The notes beneath the pieces are model-generated. The model made no database searches and had not been told where the DNA came from. It worked only from the letters and a program-made list of their open reading frames with translations. This document shows positions 1 to 8,608 of a stretch of 64,000 nucleotides of DNA, piece by piece; the stretch's first letter is position 1, and each line of letters opens with the position of its first letter. Both the position numbers and the translations under genes were made by a program. Origin of the DNA: Alloalcanivorax mobilis (GTDB taxonomy: Bacteria; Pseudomonadota; Gammaproteobacteria; Pseudomonadales; Alcanivoracaceae). The stretch lies in NCBI RefSeq assembly GCF_002864685.1, contig NZ_NMQZ01000033.1, positions 1 through 64,000 of the forward strand. Reading direction: 5' to 3'.

Positions 1-263
1 TTGACGCCGGGCCCGGGCAAGGCGCGCTCCAGGCGCGGCAGGTGAAAGCGCAGCAATTGCGCGGTGGCGCTGGTTTCCACCAGGGCCAGCCAGTGTTGCT
101 CCTCTTCCACCAGCCGCACCCGGTCGCGCAGCGCTGGCGGCAGGCATTCGCGGGGGTCGCGCTGGGCTGGCCCGCTGTCGCGGGCGGCCCGCGCCAGCCG
201 CTTTAAAGCCGGGTTGCCGCCCAGCAGGGCCTGAAGTTCATCGGGTAGCCTTTTCTTGCTCAT
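1..263 (-). CDS. DciA-like (DUF721) protein, N-terminal part, cut by the window edge
   Basis: An open frame reads leftward from an ATG at 263 and leaves the window, giving about 87 residues. The start reads MSKKRLPDELQALLGG, followed by an Arg/Ala-rich stretch and LVETSATAQLLRFHLPRL. That layout fits the DUF721 family, whose member DciA helps load the replicative helicase in bacteria lacking DnaC. Established gene order supports it: in pseudomonads a DUF721 gene lies divergently next to the M23 peptidase-secA pair, as here. The C-terminal half is not visible, so the family call rests on N-terminal resemblance and context. Confidence 0.6.
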   Translation of the reverse strand, partial: MSKKRLPDELQALLGGNPALKRLARAARDSGPAQRDPRECLPPALRDRVRLVEEEQHWLALVETSATAQLLRFHLPRLERALPGPGV

Positions 264-697
264 ACCATTTCCCTACGCTACCCTCCGGATTGTAAAAAGA
301 ATGATAACTGAGACCGCGCCGGGATACCCGGCATCCAGGGCTCGAGCCGGACCCGTGTCAATCGCACTGGTGACCGGCCCTGATGCCAGCCCTGATGCCA
401 GCAAGAGTACGGTGCCGTGGCATTGGGCGCCAGCCCGGCCAGGCGCGACCGGCTGGCGAGCACTCGCTGGCAACGACTAATCCGGCAACGACTAATAAAG
501 ACACGCTTCATCGCATGGATGCCCCACGGAAAGGATTTCTGGCCCGCCTCATGCATATCCCGTGCCGGGGCACCGGACGGATGGGGCCGGCCATTTCTGG
601 TCGACTTGGGGTCTGGCAAAGCGTGCGATTGAACGGCCCGGGGCGTGTGGTCCCGCTCCCGGGTTAAAGCGAATTAATAAAAGGCGCGACCACCACC
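264..697. other. 434-bp divergent spacer with two short direct repeats
   Basis: This gap separates the DUF721 gene from the M23 peptidase and must carry both promoters. I see two small tandem duplications: a 12-bp unit repeated at about 378-402, and a 15-bp unit (GGCAACGACTAAT plus two bases) repeated at about 469-497. Short open frames here have no family features and overlap each other, so I do not call a gene. No convincing terminator or regulator site was seen. Confidence 0.5.
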
Positions 698-1624
698 ATG
701 AATATCATAGTGCTTAACAGCAAGCGCGGGCATTCCCGCACCTTCAGTTTGCCGCGTTTCTTGCCGGGTCTGTTGTTGGCCGCGCTGCTCGTGGTTCCCG
801 TGTTCGCCGGGGTCGGCGCCTACTGGCTGGTTTATCGGGTGGCGCCGCCGGCGTACACCGATGCCGTTGCACGGCGCTTTCAGTCCTATTTGGACACCCA
901 GACCAGCGAAGTGGCGGAGCTGCGCCGGCTCAGCAAAGAGCAATTTCAGGCGCTGACCCTGAAGCTGGCCGACGCCCAGGCGCGCCTGGTCCGTTTGGAC
1001 GCCCTCGGCGAGCGGCTGGTGGACGTGGCCGGCATCGACAGTGACGAGTTCGATTTTGGCGGTGAACTGGCGATGGGCGGCCCGGAACCCCAGGAGAGCA
1101 GCGCCTTTACGCCGCCCTCGTTTCTGGAGGAGCTGGATCAACTGACCGCCACCCTGGAGCGGCGCGAACAGCAGCTTGATATCCTCGAGAAGCTGCTTGC
1201 CAACCGCCATCTGGAAAACGCCACCTTTCTGGCCGGGCGGCCGATTCTGCACGGCTGGATGTCAAGCCGTTTCGGGCGCCGCGCCGACCCCTTCACGGGC
1301 AAGCTGGCCTGGCACGAAGGGGTGGATTTCGCCGGCAAGGACGGCTCACCGGTGGTGGCCACCGCCTCCGGGGTGGTGACCTACGCGGGCGCCCGTTCCG
1401 GCTACGGCAAGCTGGTGGAAATCAACCACGGTAATGGCATCAGCACCCGTTATGGCCACGCCAAAACCGTGAAAGTGCAGGTCGGCGACATCGTGCGCAC
1501 CGGCGACGTGGTCGCTTTGATGGGCTCCACCGGCCGCTCCACCGGGCCCCACGTGCACTACGAAGTGCTCAAGGACGGCCGCCAGGTCAACCCGCACCCC
1601 TATATTTACCGCGCCCGGCGCTAA
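698..1624 (+). CDS. Membrane-anchored M23-family peptidoglycan endopeptidase
   Basis: The 308-residue protein has a short cytoplasmic N-terminus, one membrane segment (about 22-47), a helical probably coiled region (about 55-170) and a C-terminal M23/LytM domain (about 185-305). The zinc and catalytic signature is present: H206 and D210 in HEGVD and H285-V-H287 in HVHYEV. It is therefore likely an active periplasmic DD-endopeptidase acting on peptidoglycan cross-links, unlike degenerate NlpD/EnvC activators. It lies just upstream of secA in the same direction, the arrangement known in pseudomonads, with a repeat-filled 175-bp gap between them. The cell-wall process it serves is not visible. 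Confidence 0.88.
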   Translation: MNIIVLNSKRGHSRTFSLPRFLPGLLLAALLVVPVFAGVGAYWLVYRVAPPAYTDAVARRFQSYLDTQTSEVAELRRLSKEQFQALTLKLADAQARLVRLDALGERLVDVAGIDSDEFDFGGELAMGGPEPQESSAFTPPSFLEELDQLTATLERREQQLDILEKLLANRHLENATFLAGRPILHGWMSSRFGRRADPFTGKLAWHEGVDFAGKDGSPVVATASGVVTYAGARSGYGKLVEINHGNGISTRYGHAKTVKVQVGDIVRTGDVVALMGSTGRSTGPHVHYEVLKDGRQVNPHPYIYRARR

Positions 1625-1633
1625 CGCCAGCGA

Positions 1634-1710
1634 CAAGCTCCAGGCCTCAAGCTACAAGCGGCGGCTCCAGGCGGGAGCTTGTAGTTTGAAGCTTGTGGCT
1701 TGAGCCTTGA
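1634..1710. repeat. Heptamer inverted-arm element upstream of secA (CAAGCTA / AGCTTGT type)
   Basis: The left arm is four 7-bp units (CAAGCTC, CAGGCCT, CAAGCTA, CAAGCGG; 1634-1661). A 14-bp core follows, then a right arm of five in-phase units (AGCTTGT, AGTTTGA, AGCTTGT, GGCTTGA, GCCTTGA; 1676-1710). The arms are inverted relative to each other and could fold into a hairpin. It fills most of the gap between the M23 peptidase stop and the secA start. Confidence 0.75.
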
Positions 1711-1799
1711 ATAGTCACGCCCCGCACCTTATCTCCCTGGTCTATTGTGTTTAGAATGATCCCCTTTCGCCCCACCCACTGAGAATAAACGGACGTTTC

Positions 1800-4529
1800 A
1801 TGCTGGCTACCATCGTCAAGAAAGTCTTCGGCACAAAAAATGACCGCGAACTCAAGCGGATATCGCGCCTGGTCTCCTCCGTGAACGCGTTGGGCGATGA
1901 GATCGCCCAGCTCGACGACGAGGCGCTGAAAAACAAAACCGCCGAACTGAAAGCCGCTTTTGCCGAGGGCAAGACGCTGGATGAGCTGCTGCCGAGCGCT
2001 TTCGCGGTGGCCCGCGAAGCCGCCACCCGGGTGATGGGCATGCGCCATTTCGATGTGCAGATCGTGGGCGGCATCGCTTTGCACGAGGGGCGCATCGCCG
2101 AAATGCGCACCGGCGAGGGCAAGACCCTCACCGCGACCCTGCCGGTGTATCTCAATGCGCTGTCCGGCAAGGGCGTGCATGTGGTGACGGTGAACGATTA
2201 TCTGGCCGAGCGGGACGCCAACTGGATGCGTCCTTTGTATGAGTTCCTGGGGTTGAGCGTGGGCGTGATTCTTTCCCAGCAGCCACAGGCGCAAAAACGC
2301 GAAGCCTACGGCTCGGACATCACCTACGGCACCAACAATGAATTCGGCTTCGATTACCTGCGCGACAACATGGCGTTTCGCCTGGAAGACCGGGTGCAGC
2401 GCCCGCTCAACTACGCGGTGGTCGACGAGGTGGATTCCATTCTTATCGATGAAGCCCGCACCCCGCTGATCATTTCCGGCCCGGCGGCGGATTCCTCCGA
2501 GCTGTATAAGCAGATCAACCTGTTGATCCCGCAGCTTAAGCCGCAGGTCGAGGAAGAGGGCGAGGGCGACTACTTCGTGGATGAGAAGCAGCGCCAGGTG
2601 GAACTCACCGAGCAGGGCCATCAACTGATCGAATCGCTGCTGGTGGAGAACAACCTGCTGGAAGCCGGCGAAAGCCTGTACGCCGCCCACAACCTGAACC
2701 TGCTGCACCATGTGCACGCGGGGCTGAAAGCCTACGTGCTGTTCCACAAAGATCGTGAATACGTGGTGCAGAACGACCAGATCGTGATCGTCGATGAGCA
2801 CACTGGCCGCACCATGCCGGGCCGCCGCTGGTCCGAAGGCATTCACCAGGCGGTGGAAGCGAAAGAGGGGGTGCGCATTCAGCAGGAGAACCAGACCCTG
2901 GCCTCCACCACCTTCCAGAACTACTTCCGGCTGTACGACAAGCTCGCGGGGATGACCGGCACCGCCGACACCGAGGCGATGGAATTCCGGCAGATCTATG
3001 GCATGGATGTGGTGGTGATTCCCACCAACCGGCCGATGGTGCGTAAGGATGCCAACGATCTGGTCTATCTGACCCTGGAAGAAAAATTCGACGCCATCGT
3101 CGAGGAAGTGCGCGCCTGCGTGGAGAAAGGCGCGCCGGTGCTGGTGGGTACCGCCACCATCGAAGCCTCCGAATACATTGACCAGCGGCTCACCAAGGCC
3201 AAGATCAAGCACCAGGTGCTCAACGCCAAGCAGCACCAGCGCGAGGCGCAGGTGATCGCACAGGCCGGGCGCCCGGGCACGGTGACCATCGCCACCAATA
3301 TGGCGGGTCGCGGCACCGACATCATGCTGGGCGGTAACCCGGAAGAAGAAATCAAGCACATGGACGAGCCCTCCGAGGAACTCGCCGAGAAGATCCGCGC
3401 CGAATGGCAGGACAACCACGAGAAAGTGCTGGCCGCGGGCGGCCTGCACATTATCGGCACCGAACGCCACGAATCGCGCCGCATCGATAACCAGCTGCGT
3501 GGCCGGGCCGGCCGCCAGGGTGACCCGGGCTACACGCGCTTCTTCCTGTCCATGGAAGACGATCTGATGCGCATCTTCGCCTCCGACCGGGTGCGTAACA
3601 TGATGCGCTCGCTGGGCCTGAAAGACGGCGAAGCGATTGAACACCGCTGGGTCTCCCGCGCCATCGAGAACGCCCAGCGCAAAGTCGAGGCGCGCAACTT
3701 CGACATTCGTAAAAACCTGCTCGAATACGACAATGTGTCCAACGATCAGCGCCGTGTTGTCTACAGTCAGCGCGAGCAGATTCTCGAATCCGAGTCTTTG
3801 CAGGCCTCCATCGAGAGCATCCGCAAGGATGTGCTGCCGGAGGTGGTGCACAGCTATATGCCGGTGGGCTCGGTGGAAGATCAGTGGGACGTGGAAGGCC
3901 TGGAAAAGATGCTCGAGGCCGAGTTCAGCTGCGCGGTGCCGGTGGGCCAGTGGCTGGAAGAAGACAAGGGCATGCACATCGAGGGTGTGGTCGAGCGGGT
4001 CGTCGAGCACCTGGAAGCCGATTACGTGGCCAAGGAAGAGCAGATTGGCACCGACACCCTGCGCCAGATCGAGAAGCATCTGATGCTGCAGATTCTCGAT
4101 CGCCATTGGAAAGAGCACCTGGCCAGCATGGATCATCTGCGCCAGGGCATTCACCTGCGCGGCTACGCTCAGAAAAACCCCAAGCAGGAATACAAGAAAG
4201 AAGCGTTCGAGCTGTTCCAGACCATGCTCAACCAGATTCAGCATGAACTGATCCGCGTGTTGCACAGTTTCGAAGTGCGCCGTGACGACGAAGTCGAACG
4301 CCTCGAAGCGCAGCGCCAGGAAGAAGCCCGCATTCAGTCCGAGAGAATGAAGGCCGAGCAAGAGCAAATCGCCGCGCCCACCGCGGACGGCGAAGGCATT
4401 CAGACCCAAGGGCCGCCGGAAGTGCCGCGCACGGTGGTGCGCGAGGGCCGCAAAGTGGGCCGCAATGAGCCCTGCCCGTGTGGTTCGGGCAAGAAATACA
4501 AGCAGTGCCACGGCCGCTTGGAATCTTGA
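1800..4529 (+). CDS. secA: Protein translocase ATPase SecA
   Basis: The product is 909 residues, the usual SecA length. It drives preproteins through SecYEG by ATP hydrolysis at the inner membrane. Visible features are the Walker A motif MRTGEGKT (about 102-109), the DEVD motif ([15 protein letters not shown]), the second nucleotide-binding-fold sequence [17 protein letters not shown], the [24 protein letters not shown] block, and the C-terminal zinc/SecB-binding tail with C892, C894, C903 and H904. The gene ends at LES, followed by argJ after 145 bp. The start matches the conserved SecA beginning [16 protein letters not shown]. No SecM-like leader is seen upstream, only a heptamer repeat element. 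Confidence 0.98.
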   Translation: MLATIVKKVFGTKNDRELKRISRLVSSVNALGDEIAQLDDEALKNKTAELKAAFAEGKTLDELLPSAFAVAREAATRVMGMRHFDVQIVGGIALHEGRIAEMRTGEGKTLTATLPVYLNALSGKGVHVVTVNDYLAERDANWMRPLYEFLGLSVGVILSQQPQAQKREAYGSDITYGTNNEFGFDYLRDNMAFRLEDRVQRPLNYAVVDEVDSILIDEARTPLIISGPAADSSELYKQINLLIPQLKPQVEEEGEGDYFVDEKQRQVELTEQGHQLIESLLVENNLLEAGESLYAAHNLNLLHHVHAGLKAYVLFHKDREYVVQNDQIVIVDEHTGRTMPGRRWSEGIHQAVEAKEGVRIQQENQTLASTTFQNYFRLYDKLAGMTGTADTEAMEFRQIYGMDVVVIPTNRPMVRKDANDLVYLTLEEKFDAIVEEVRACVEKGAPVLVGTATIEASEYIDQRLTKAKIKHQVLNAKQHQREAQVIAQAGRPGTVTIATNMAGRGTDIMLGGNPEEEIKHMDEPSEELAEKIRAEWQDNHEKVLAAGGLHIIGTERHESRRIDNQLRGRAGRQGDPGYTRFFLSMEDDLMRIFASDRVRNMMRSLGLKDGEAIEHRWVSRAIENAQRKVEARNFDIRKNLLEYDNVSNDQRRVVYSQREQILESESLQASIESIRKDVLPEVVHSYMPVGSVEDQWDVEGLEKMLEAEFSCAVPVGQWLEEDKGMHIEGVVERVVEHLEADYVAKEEQIGTDTLRQIEKHLMLQILDRHWKEHLASMDHLRQGIHLRGYAQKNPKQEYKKEAFELFQTMLNQIQHELIRVLHSFEVRRDDEVERLEAQRQEEARIQSERMKAEQEQIAAPTADGEGIQTQGPPEVPRTVVREGRKVGRNEPCPCGSGKKYKQCHGRLES

Positions 4530-4674
4530 TTCTCCACGGCAAACCCGGTTAAAACCTCTGTTGTGGGCGGGCGGCGATTCGCCGTGCCGCCCACACCCGC
4601 CGCCCACGAGAGTGGCACCCGTGCCAAACGCAGACGCGGTGAGCACCGCGCTTTCAATTGAAGAAGGGCCGATC

Positions 4675-5880
4675 ATGTCGCAGACCCAATGGTTCCCGGT
4701 TACCGGCGTTAAACTGGCCGCCGTTGAAGCGGGCATCAAAAAGCGCAATCGCAAGGACCTGGTGGTGATTGAGCTGGCCCCGGGCAGCCGCGCCGCCGGC
4801 GTCTTCACCAGCAACCGTTTCCAGGCCGCGCCGGTGCAGGTGGCACGCCGCAACCTGGCCGCCAGCGCGCCGCGCTATCTGATGATCAACACCGGCTATG
4901 CCAACGCCGGCACCGGCGATCAGGGCTTCGTCTACTGCGAGGAAACCTGCCTGCTGCTCGCCGAGCTGGCTCACTGCCAGCCCGATGAAGTGTTGCCGTT
5001 TTCCACCGGCGTGATCGGCCAGACCTTTCCCATGGAGCCGTTCGAAGAGGGCTTGCCCCAGGCGCTGGACCAGCTCGACGAGCACGGCTGGGGCCGCGCC
5101 GCCGAAGGCATCATGACCACCGACACGGTGCCCAAGGCGGCCAGCCGGCGGGTGGAAATCAACGGCACAACGGTGACCGTCACCGGCATCGCCAAGGGCG
5201 CCGGCATGATTCGGCCCAATATGGCGACCATGCTGGGCTTTATCGCCACCGACGCGGCGGTGGCCCAGCCGCTGCTGGACGCCTGGGTCAAAGCGCTGGC
5301 GGATCTCTCTTTCAACCGCATCACCGTGGATGGCGACACCTCCACCAACGACGCCTGCGTGCTGATCGCCAGTGGCCAGAGCGGGCTGGCGGAGATCGAC
5401 GACACCGAAAGCGAGCACGCGCAACTGCTGTTCCAGGCGCTGGAGCAGGTGTTCGTGGAATTGGCGCAGGCGCTGATTCGTGACGCCGAGGGCGCCACCA
5501 AGTTCGTCGACATTCAGGTGCGCGGCGCGCGCAGCGATCAGGACGCCCGCGCCGTCGCCGACACCATTGGCCACTCGCCGCTGGTGAAGACCGCGCTGTT
5601 TGCCTCGGACCCCAACTGGGGGCGCATTCTCGCCGCCATCGGCCGCGCCCCCATCGACCAGCTCGACGTGGACAAAGTGACGGTATGGCTGGGCGACGTG
5701 CAGATTGTCGCCGAAGGCGGTGTCGCCGACAGCTACCGCGAAGAGCTGGGCGCCGCGGTGATGGCGAAGCCGGAGATCAGCATCGTGGTTGACCTGGGCG
5801 TCGGCAGCGGCAGCGGCCAGGTGTGGACCTGCGATTTCAGCTATGACTATGTGAAGATAAACGCTGAATATCGGACGTAA
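4675..5880 (+). CDS. argJ: Bifunctional ornithine acetyltransferase / N-acetylglutamate synthase ArgJ
   Basis: ArgJ transfers the acetyl group from N-acetylornithine to glutamate in the cyclic arginine pathway; bifunctional forms also use acetyl-CoA. The 401-residue protein carries the self-cleavage context KGAGMIRPNMATMLGF, with the nucleophilic threonine at T185 after Ala184. Further family sequences are TVDGDTSTNDA and ASDPNWGR. I chose the ATG at 4675, preceded by AAGAAGGG, because the in-frame extension upstream (from 4465) overlaps the end of secA and has no family resemblance. The secA-argJ-mutT order is known from pseudomonads. Whether this enzyme is mono- or bifunctional cannot be told from the sequence alone. 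Confidence 0.95.
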   Translation: MSQTQWFPVTGVKLAAVEAGIKKRNRKDLVVIELAPGSRAAGVFTSNRFQAAPVQVARRNLAASAPRYLMINTGYANAGTGDQGFVYCEETCLLLAELAHCQPDEVLPFSTGVIGQTFPMEPFEEGLPQALDQLDEHGWGRAAEGIMTTDTVPKAASRRVEINGTTVTVTGIAKGAGMIRPNMATMLGFIATDAAVAQPLLDAWVKALADLSFNRITVDGDTSTNDACVLIASGQSGLAEIDDTESEHAQLLFQALEQVFVELAQALIRDAEGATKFVDIQVRGARSDQDARAVADTIGHSPLVKTALFASDPNWGRILAAIGRAPIDQLDVDKVTVWLGDVQIVAEGGVADSYREELGAAVMAKPEISIVVDLGVGSGSGQVWTCDFSYDYVKINAEYRT

Positions 5881-5886
5881 GGCGCT

Positions 5887-6063
5887 GGACGCCGGACGCC
5901 GGACGCCGGACGCTAGACGCTTAAACCCGTGGTCCGAGGGGCTTGCGGGTTTGCAGAAAGGCATATGCGTATTGGCAAAACCGCGGGTACGAACACAAGA
6001 GTATCAGCCACCCCGGGTTTTGGTTTTAAGCGTCCGGCGTCTAGCGTCCGGCGTCCAGCGTCC
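5887..6063. repeat. Heptamer inverted-arm element (GGACGCC / AGCGTCC type) between argJ and mutT
   Basis: The left arm holds five 7-bp units at 5887-5921 (GGACGCC three times, GGACGCT, AGACGCT). The right arm holds five units at 6029-6063 (AGCGTCC, GGCGTCT, AGCGTCC, GGCGTCC, AGCGTCC), inverted relative to the left. The roughly 107-bp core begins TTAAACCCGTGG. The right arm ends 6 bp before the AAGGAG ribosome binding site of the Nudix-ThiE gene. Confidence 0.85.
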
Positions 6064-6081
6064 CCCCCCAAGGAGCCTCTC

Positions 6082-7011
6082 TTGACCACTGACGCATCGC
6101 TGCCCGAAATCGTGGTGGTAGCCGGTATTATTCGCGACGCTCAAGGGCGGCTGTGTCTGAGTCGGCGGCCGGAGCACAAGCACCAGGGCGGGCTGTGGGA
6201 GTTTCCCGGCGGCAAGGTCGAGGCCGGCGAGGCGTTGGGCGACGCTCTGGCCCGCGAGCTGGACGAAGAGCTGGGCCTGCGCGATCTGGTCTCCACGCCG
6301 TTTATGAGCGTCGAGCACGCCTACCCGGATCTTCGCGTGGTGCTGCATTTTCGTGAAGTGCGCGCCTGGTCCGGTGAGCCCCACGGCCGTGAGGGCCAGC
6401 CGGTGGAGTGGGTGCCCTTGCAGCAGGTGTCCGAACGCTCGTTGCCGGCGGCCAATCGGCCGGTGGCCGCCGCCCTGCGGCTGCCCCGTGAGCTGGTGGT
6501 GCTGCCCGACGGCCTGGGCAGCGCCGCGCTGCTGTCCGGGCTGGCCAGCCTGGACCCGGCCCGGCAGGGCATCTATCTGCGCCACGCGGGCGAACAGCTG
6601 CGCGGCCTGGCGGCGCGTTGCCACGAGCTGGGGCTGCGCTTCTGGATCGCCGATGACGCCGATCTGGCCCGTCGTCTGGATGCCTTCGGGCTGCATCTCA
6701 CCGCGCCGGTGCTGATGGCGCACACCCAACGCCCGGCGTTCGAGGGGATGATTTCCGCCGCCTGCCATGACCGCGCGCAAATTCAGCGGGCCATCGATAT
6801 TGGCGCGCACATGGCGACGCTCTCGCCGGTGCGGCGTACCGCCAGCCACCCGGGCGCCACGCCGCTGGGGTGGCCGGGCTTTCAGGACCTGGTGCGCGAA
6901 CAGCCCCTGGTGTTCTACGCGCTCGGCGGAGTGGCGCCGGACGACCTCGCCCTGGCCCGTGAGCACGGCGCTTTTGGCGTGGCCGGCATCCGCGCGTTCT
7001 GGCCGGGCTGA
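6082..7011 (+). CDS. mutT: Nudix hydrolase (MutT-like) fused to a ThiE/TenI-like C-terminal domain
   Basis: The N-terminal domain (about 8-130) has a complete Nudix box from G44 to L66 (GX5EX7REUXEEXGU, read as GKVEAGEALGDALARELDEE). It likely cleans 8-oxo-dGTP from the nucleotide pool, as in MutT. The remainder (about 150-309) resembles the thiamine phosphate synthase/TenI barrel (YLRHAGEQ, HLTAP, FYALGGV). This Nudix-TenI fusion is a known architecture next to argJ in pseudomonads. I chose the TTG at 6082 because AAGGAG lies 6 bp upstream, whereas the longer in-frame extension from 5929 runs through the heptamer repeat element. Whether the TenI-like half is catalytic is unclear. Confidence 0.9.
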   Translation: MTTDASLPEIVVVAGIIRDAQGRLCLSRRPEHKHQGGLWEFPGGKVEAGEALGDALARELDEELGLRDLVSTPFMSVEHAYPDLRVVLHFREVRAWSGEPHGREGQPVEWVPLQQVSERSLPAANRPVAAALRLPRELVVLPDGLGSAALLSGLASLDPARQGIYLRHAGEQLRGLAARCHELGLRFWIADDADLARRLDAFGLHLTAPVLMAHTQRPAFEGMISAACHDRAQIQRAIDIGAHMATLSPVRRTASHPGATPLGWPGFQDLVREQPLVFYALGGVAPDDLALAREHGAFGVAGIRAFWPG

Positions 7012-7059
7012 TCGCCAGGCTTCAACGGCCGGCGTTCGCCGCCGCCCGTTGCGCTCTCT

Positions 7060-7251
7060 TCAGTACAAATCGTCCAGGTCGTCGCCCGGTTCGGAGGGGT
7101 CGCCGGGGATGCCGTGGCGCTCGGAGGCCCAGTCACCCAGGTCGATCAGTTTGCAGCGCTCGCTGCAAAAGGGTCGCCATGGGTTGTCGTCCCAGCGGCT
7201 GGGTTTGCGGCAGTGTGGGCAGGGATAGATCAACGTCGGTTTATCAGGCAT
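7060..7251 (-). CDS. yacG: DNA gyrase inhibitor / zinc-binding protein YacG
   Basis: This 63-residue protein has the YacG zinc site formed by C11, C14, C29 and C33 (CPHC ... FCSERC), followed by [12 protein letters not shown] and an acidic tail. In E. coli YacG binds GyrB and inhibits gyrase. The start ATG at 7251 overlaps the end of coaE by 8 bp, so the two are translationally coupled. The coaE-yacG neighbourhood next to the pilin-processing genes is conserved in gammaproteobacteria. A longer frame upstream (to 7419) runs inside coaE and is ignored. Confidence 0.93.
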   Translation of the reverse strand: MPDKPTLIYPCPHCRKPSRWDDNPWRPFCSERCKLIDLGDWASERHGIPGDPSEPGDDLDDLY

Positions 7252-7843
7252 AACGGTCGGCAAGCTGCAGGTAATGTTGGTGGAGTGCATTGAGGCGCTG
7301 GTGCAGATCCTCCAGCGGGCCGTGATTTTCAACCACATCGTCGGCCAGCCGCAAGCGTGTTTCCCGATCCATCTGGGCGCGCATGATCGCCTCCACCTGA
7401 CTCTCGGGCACCTCATCACGCACCACGGTTCGGGCCATCTGCAGCTCTGGAGCCACGTCCACCACCATCACCCGCTGCACCATCTCTTTCTGGCTTCCTT
7501 CCAGCAGCAAGGGCGACACCAGGATCGTGTACGGGCTGGCGCTGGCTTTGATCTGACGGCGCAATTCCAGGCCGATGGCGGGGTGAGTGATTGCTTCCAG
7601 GTCGCGCCGCGCCTGCTCGTCGGCGAACACGATATCGCGCAGCGCGCGGCGGTTGAGGCTGCCGTCGCTCTGCAGAACATCGCCGAAGCGATCAGCGATG
7701 GCAGCCAGCGCCGGGCTGCCAGGCGCCACCACCACCCGGGAGGCGAGATCGGCATCCACAATGGTAATGCCCAAGCGGCCGAGATAATCGGTGGCCGCGC
7801 TTTTGCCGCTGCCAATGCCGCCGGTAAGGCCAACCACGAACAT
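7244..7843 (-). CDS. coaE: Dephospho-CoA kinase
   Basis: CoaE phosphorylates dephospho-CoA, the last step of coenzyme A synthesis. The 199-residue product begins [19 protein letters not shown], with the P-loop at about 8-15, and continues with DADLASR and VSPLLLEG, both typical of the family. Length is normal. It is followed by yacG with an 8-bp overlap. Upstream lies the long heptamer array that separates it from pilD, so in this strain coaE is probably not co-transcribed with pilDC as directly as in relatives. Confidence 0.96.
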   Translation of the reverse strand: MFVVGLTGGIGSGKSAATDYLGRLGITIVDADLASRVVVAPGSPALAAIADRFGDVLQSDGSLNRRALRDIVFADEQARRDLEAITHPAIGLELRRQIKASASPYTILVSPLLLEGSQKEMVQRVMVVDVAPELQMARTVVRDEVPESQVEAIMRAQMDRETRLRLADDVVENHGPLEDLHQRLNALHQHYLQLADRYA

Positions 7844-7916
7844 AGGGGGGCTCCAAGAATTCGGTCAGCCGCGAAGGTACCGGCGTGGAAAGGAAAAATC
7901 CAGGGGGAGTTGCTGG

Positions 7917-8046
7917 CTTGAAGCTGCAAGCTTCAAGCTTCAAGCCGCAAAAACACCTCCAGATAGGCTTCAAGCCGCAAGCCGCAAGCTACAAAAAGAC
8001 TTCCAGAAAGGCTTGACAGGCTTTGCGGGGCCACGATCCTTTTCTG
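7917..8046. repeat. Left arms and core of the pilD-coaE heptamer element
   Basis: Two short heptad runs (CTTGAAG, CTGCAAG, CTTCAAG, CTTCAAG at 7917-7944; CTTCAAG, CCGCAAG, CCGCAAG at about 7968-7988) are each followed by a similar spacer beginning CAAAAA and containing TCCAGA. The second is followed by AAAGGCTTGACAGG and CGGGGCC before the big array starts. The same core is recognisable at 26882-26935, upstream of ampD, so this is a shared element rather than chance sequence. Confidence 0.8.
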
Positions 8047-8606
8047 GCTTGCAGCTTGCAGCTTGCAGCTTGCAGCTTGCAGCTTGCAGCTTGCAGCTTG
8101 CAGCTTGCAGCTTGCAGCTTGCAGCTTGCAGCTTGCAGCTTGCAGCTTGCAGCTTGCAGCTTGCAGCTTGCAGCTTGCAGCTTGCAGCTTGCAGCTTGCA
8201 GCTTGCAGCTTGCAGCTTGCAGCTTGCAGCTTGCAGCTTGCAGCTTGCAGCTTGCAGCTTGCAGCTTGCAGCTTGCAGCTTGCAGCTTGCAGCTTGCAGC
8301 TTGCAGCTTGCAGCTTGCAGCTTGCAGCTTGCAGCTTGCAGCTTGCAGCTTGCAGCTTGCAGCTTGCAGCTTGCAGCTTGCAGCTTGCAGCTTGCAGCTT
8401 GCAGCTTGCAGCTTGCAGCTTGCAGCTTGCAGCTTGCAGCTTGCAGCTTGCAGCTTGCAGCTTGCAGCTTGCAGCTTGCAGCTTGCAGCTTGCAGCTTGC
8501 AGCTTGCAGCTTGCAGCTTGCAGCTTGCAGCTTGCAGCTTGCAGCTTGCAGCTTGCAGCTTGCAGCTTGCAGCTTGCAGGTTGCAGCTTGCAGCTTGCAG
8601 CTTGCA
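8047..8606. repeat. 80-copy tandem array of the heptamer GCTTGCA
   Basis: 560 bp consist of 80 in-phase copies of GCTTGCA. The only deviation I see is copy 77 (8579-8585), which reads GGTTGCA. The array ends 2 bp before the pilD stop codon (TAG at 8609-8611 on the minus strand). The unit contains no stop codon in any frame, so long meaningless open frames run through it on both strands. It is the hugely expanded right arm of the element starting at 7917. Confidence 0.97.
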
Positions 8607-8608
8607 CC

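Noticed and set aside
264-697. SecM-like or other small gene upstream of the M23 peptidase
   Set aside because: No arrest motif or signal peptide is visible in the short frames, and the region is upstream of the peptidase rather than directly before secA.
1647-4853. 1068-codon open frame antisense to secA
   Set aside because: A shadow of a GC-rich gene in the complementary frame. SecA on the plus strand is certain and the antisense translation has no recognisable domains.
7917-8606. CRISPR array
   Set aside because: Units are 7 bp without spacers and no cas genes are nearby.
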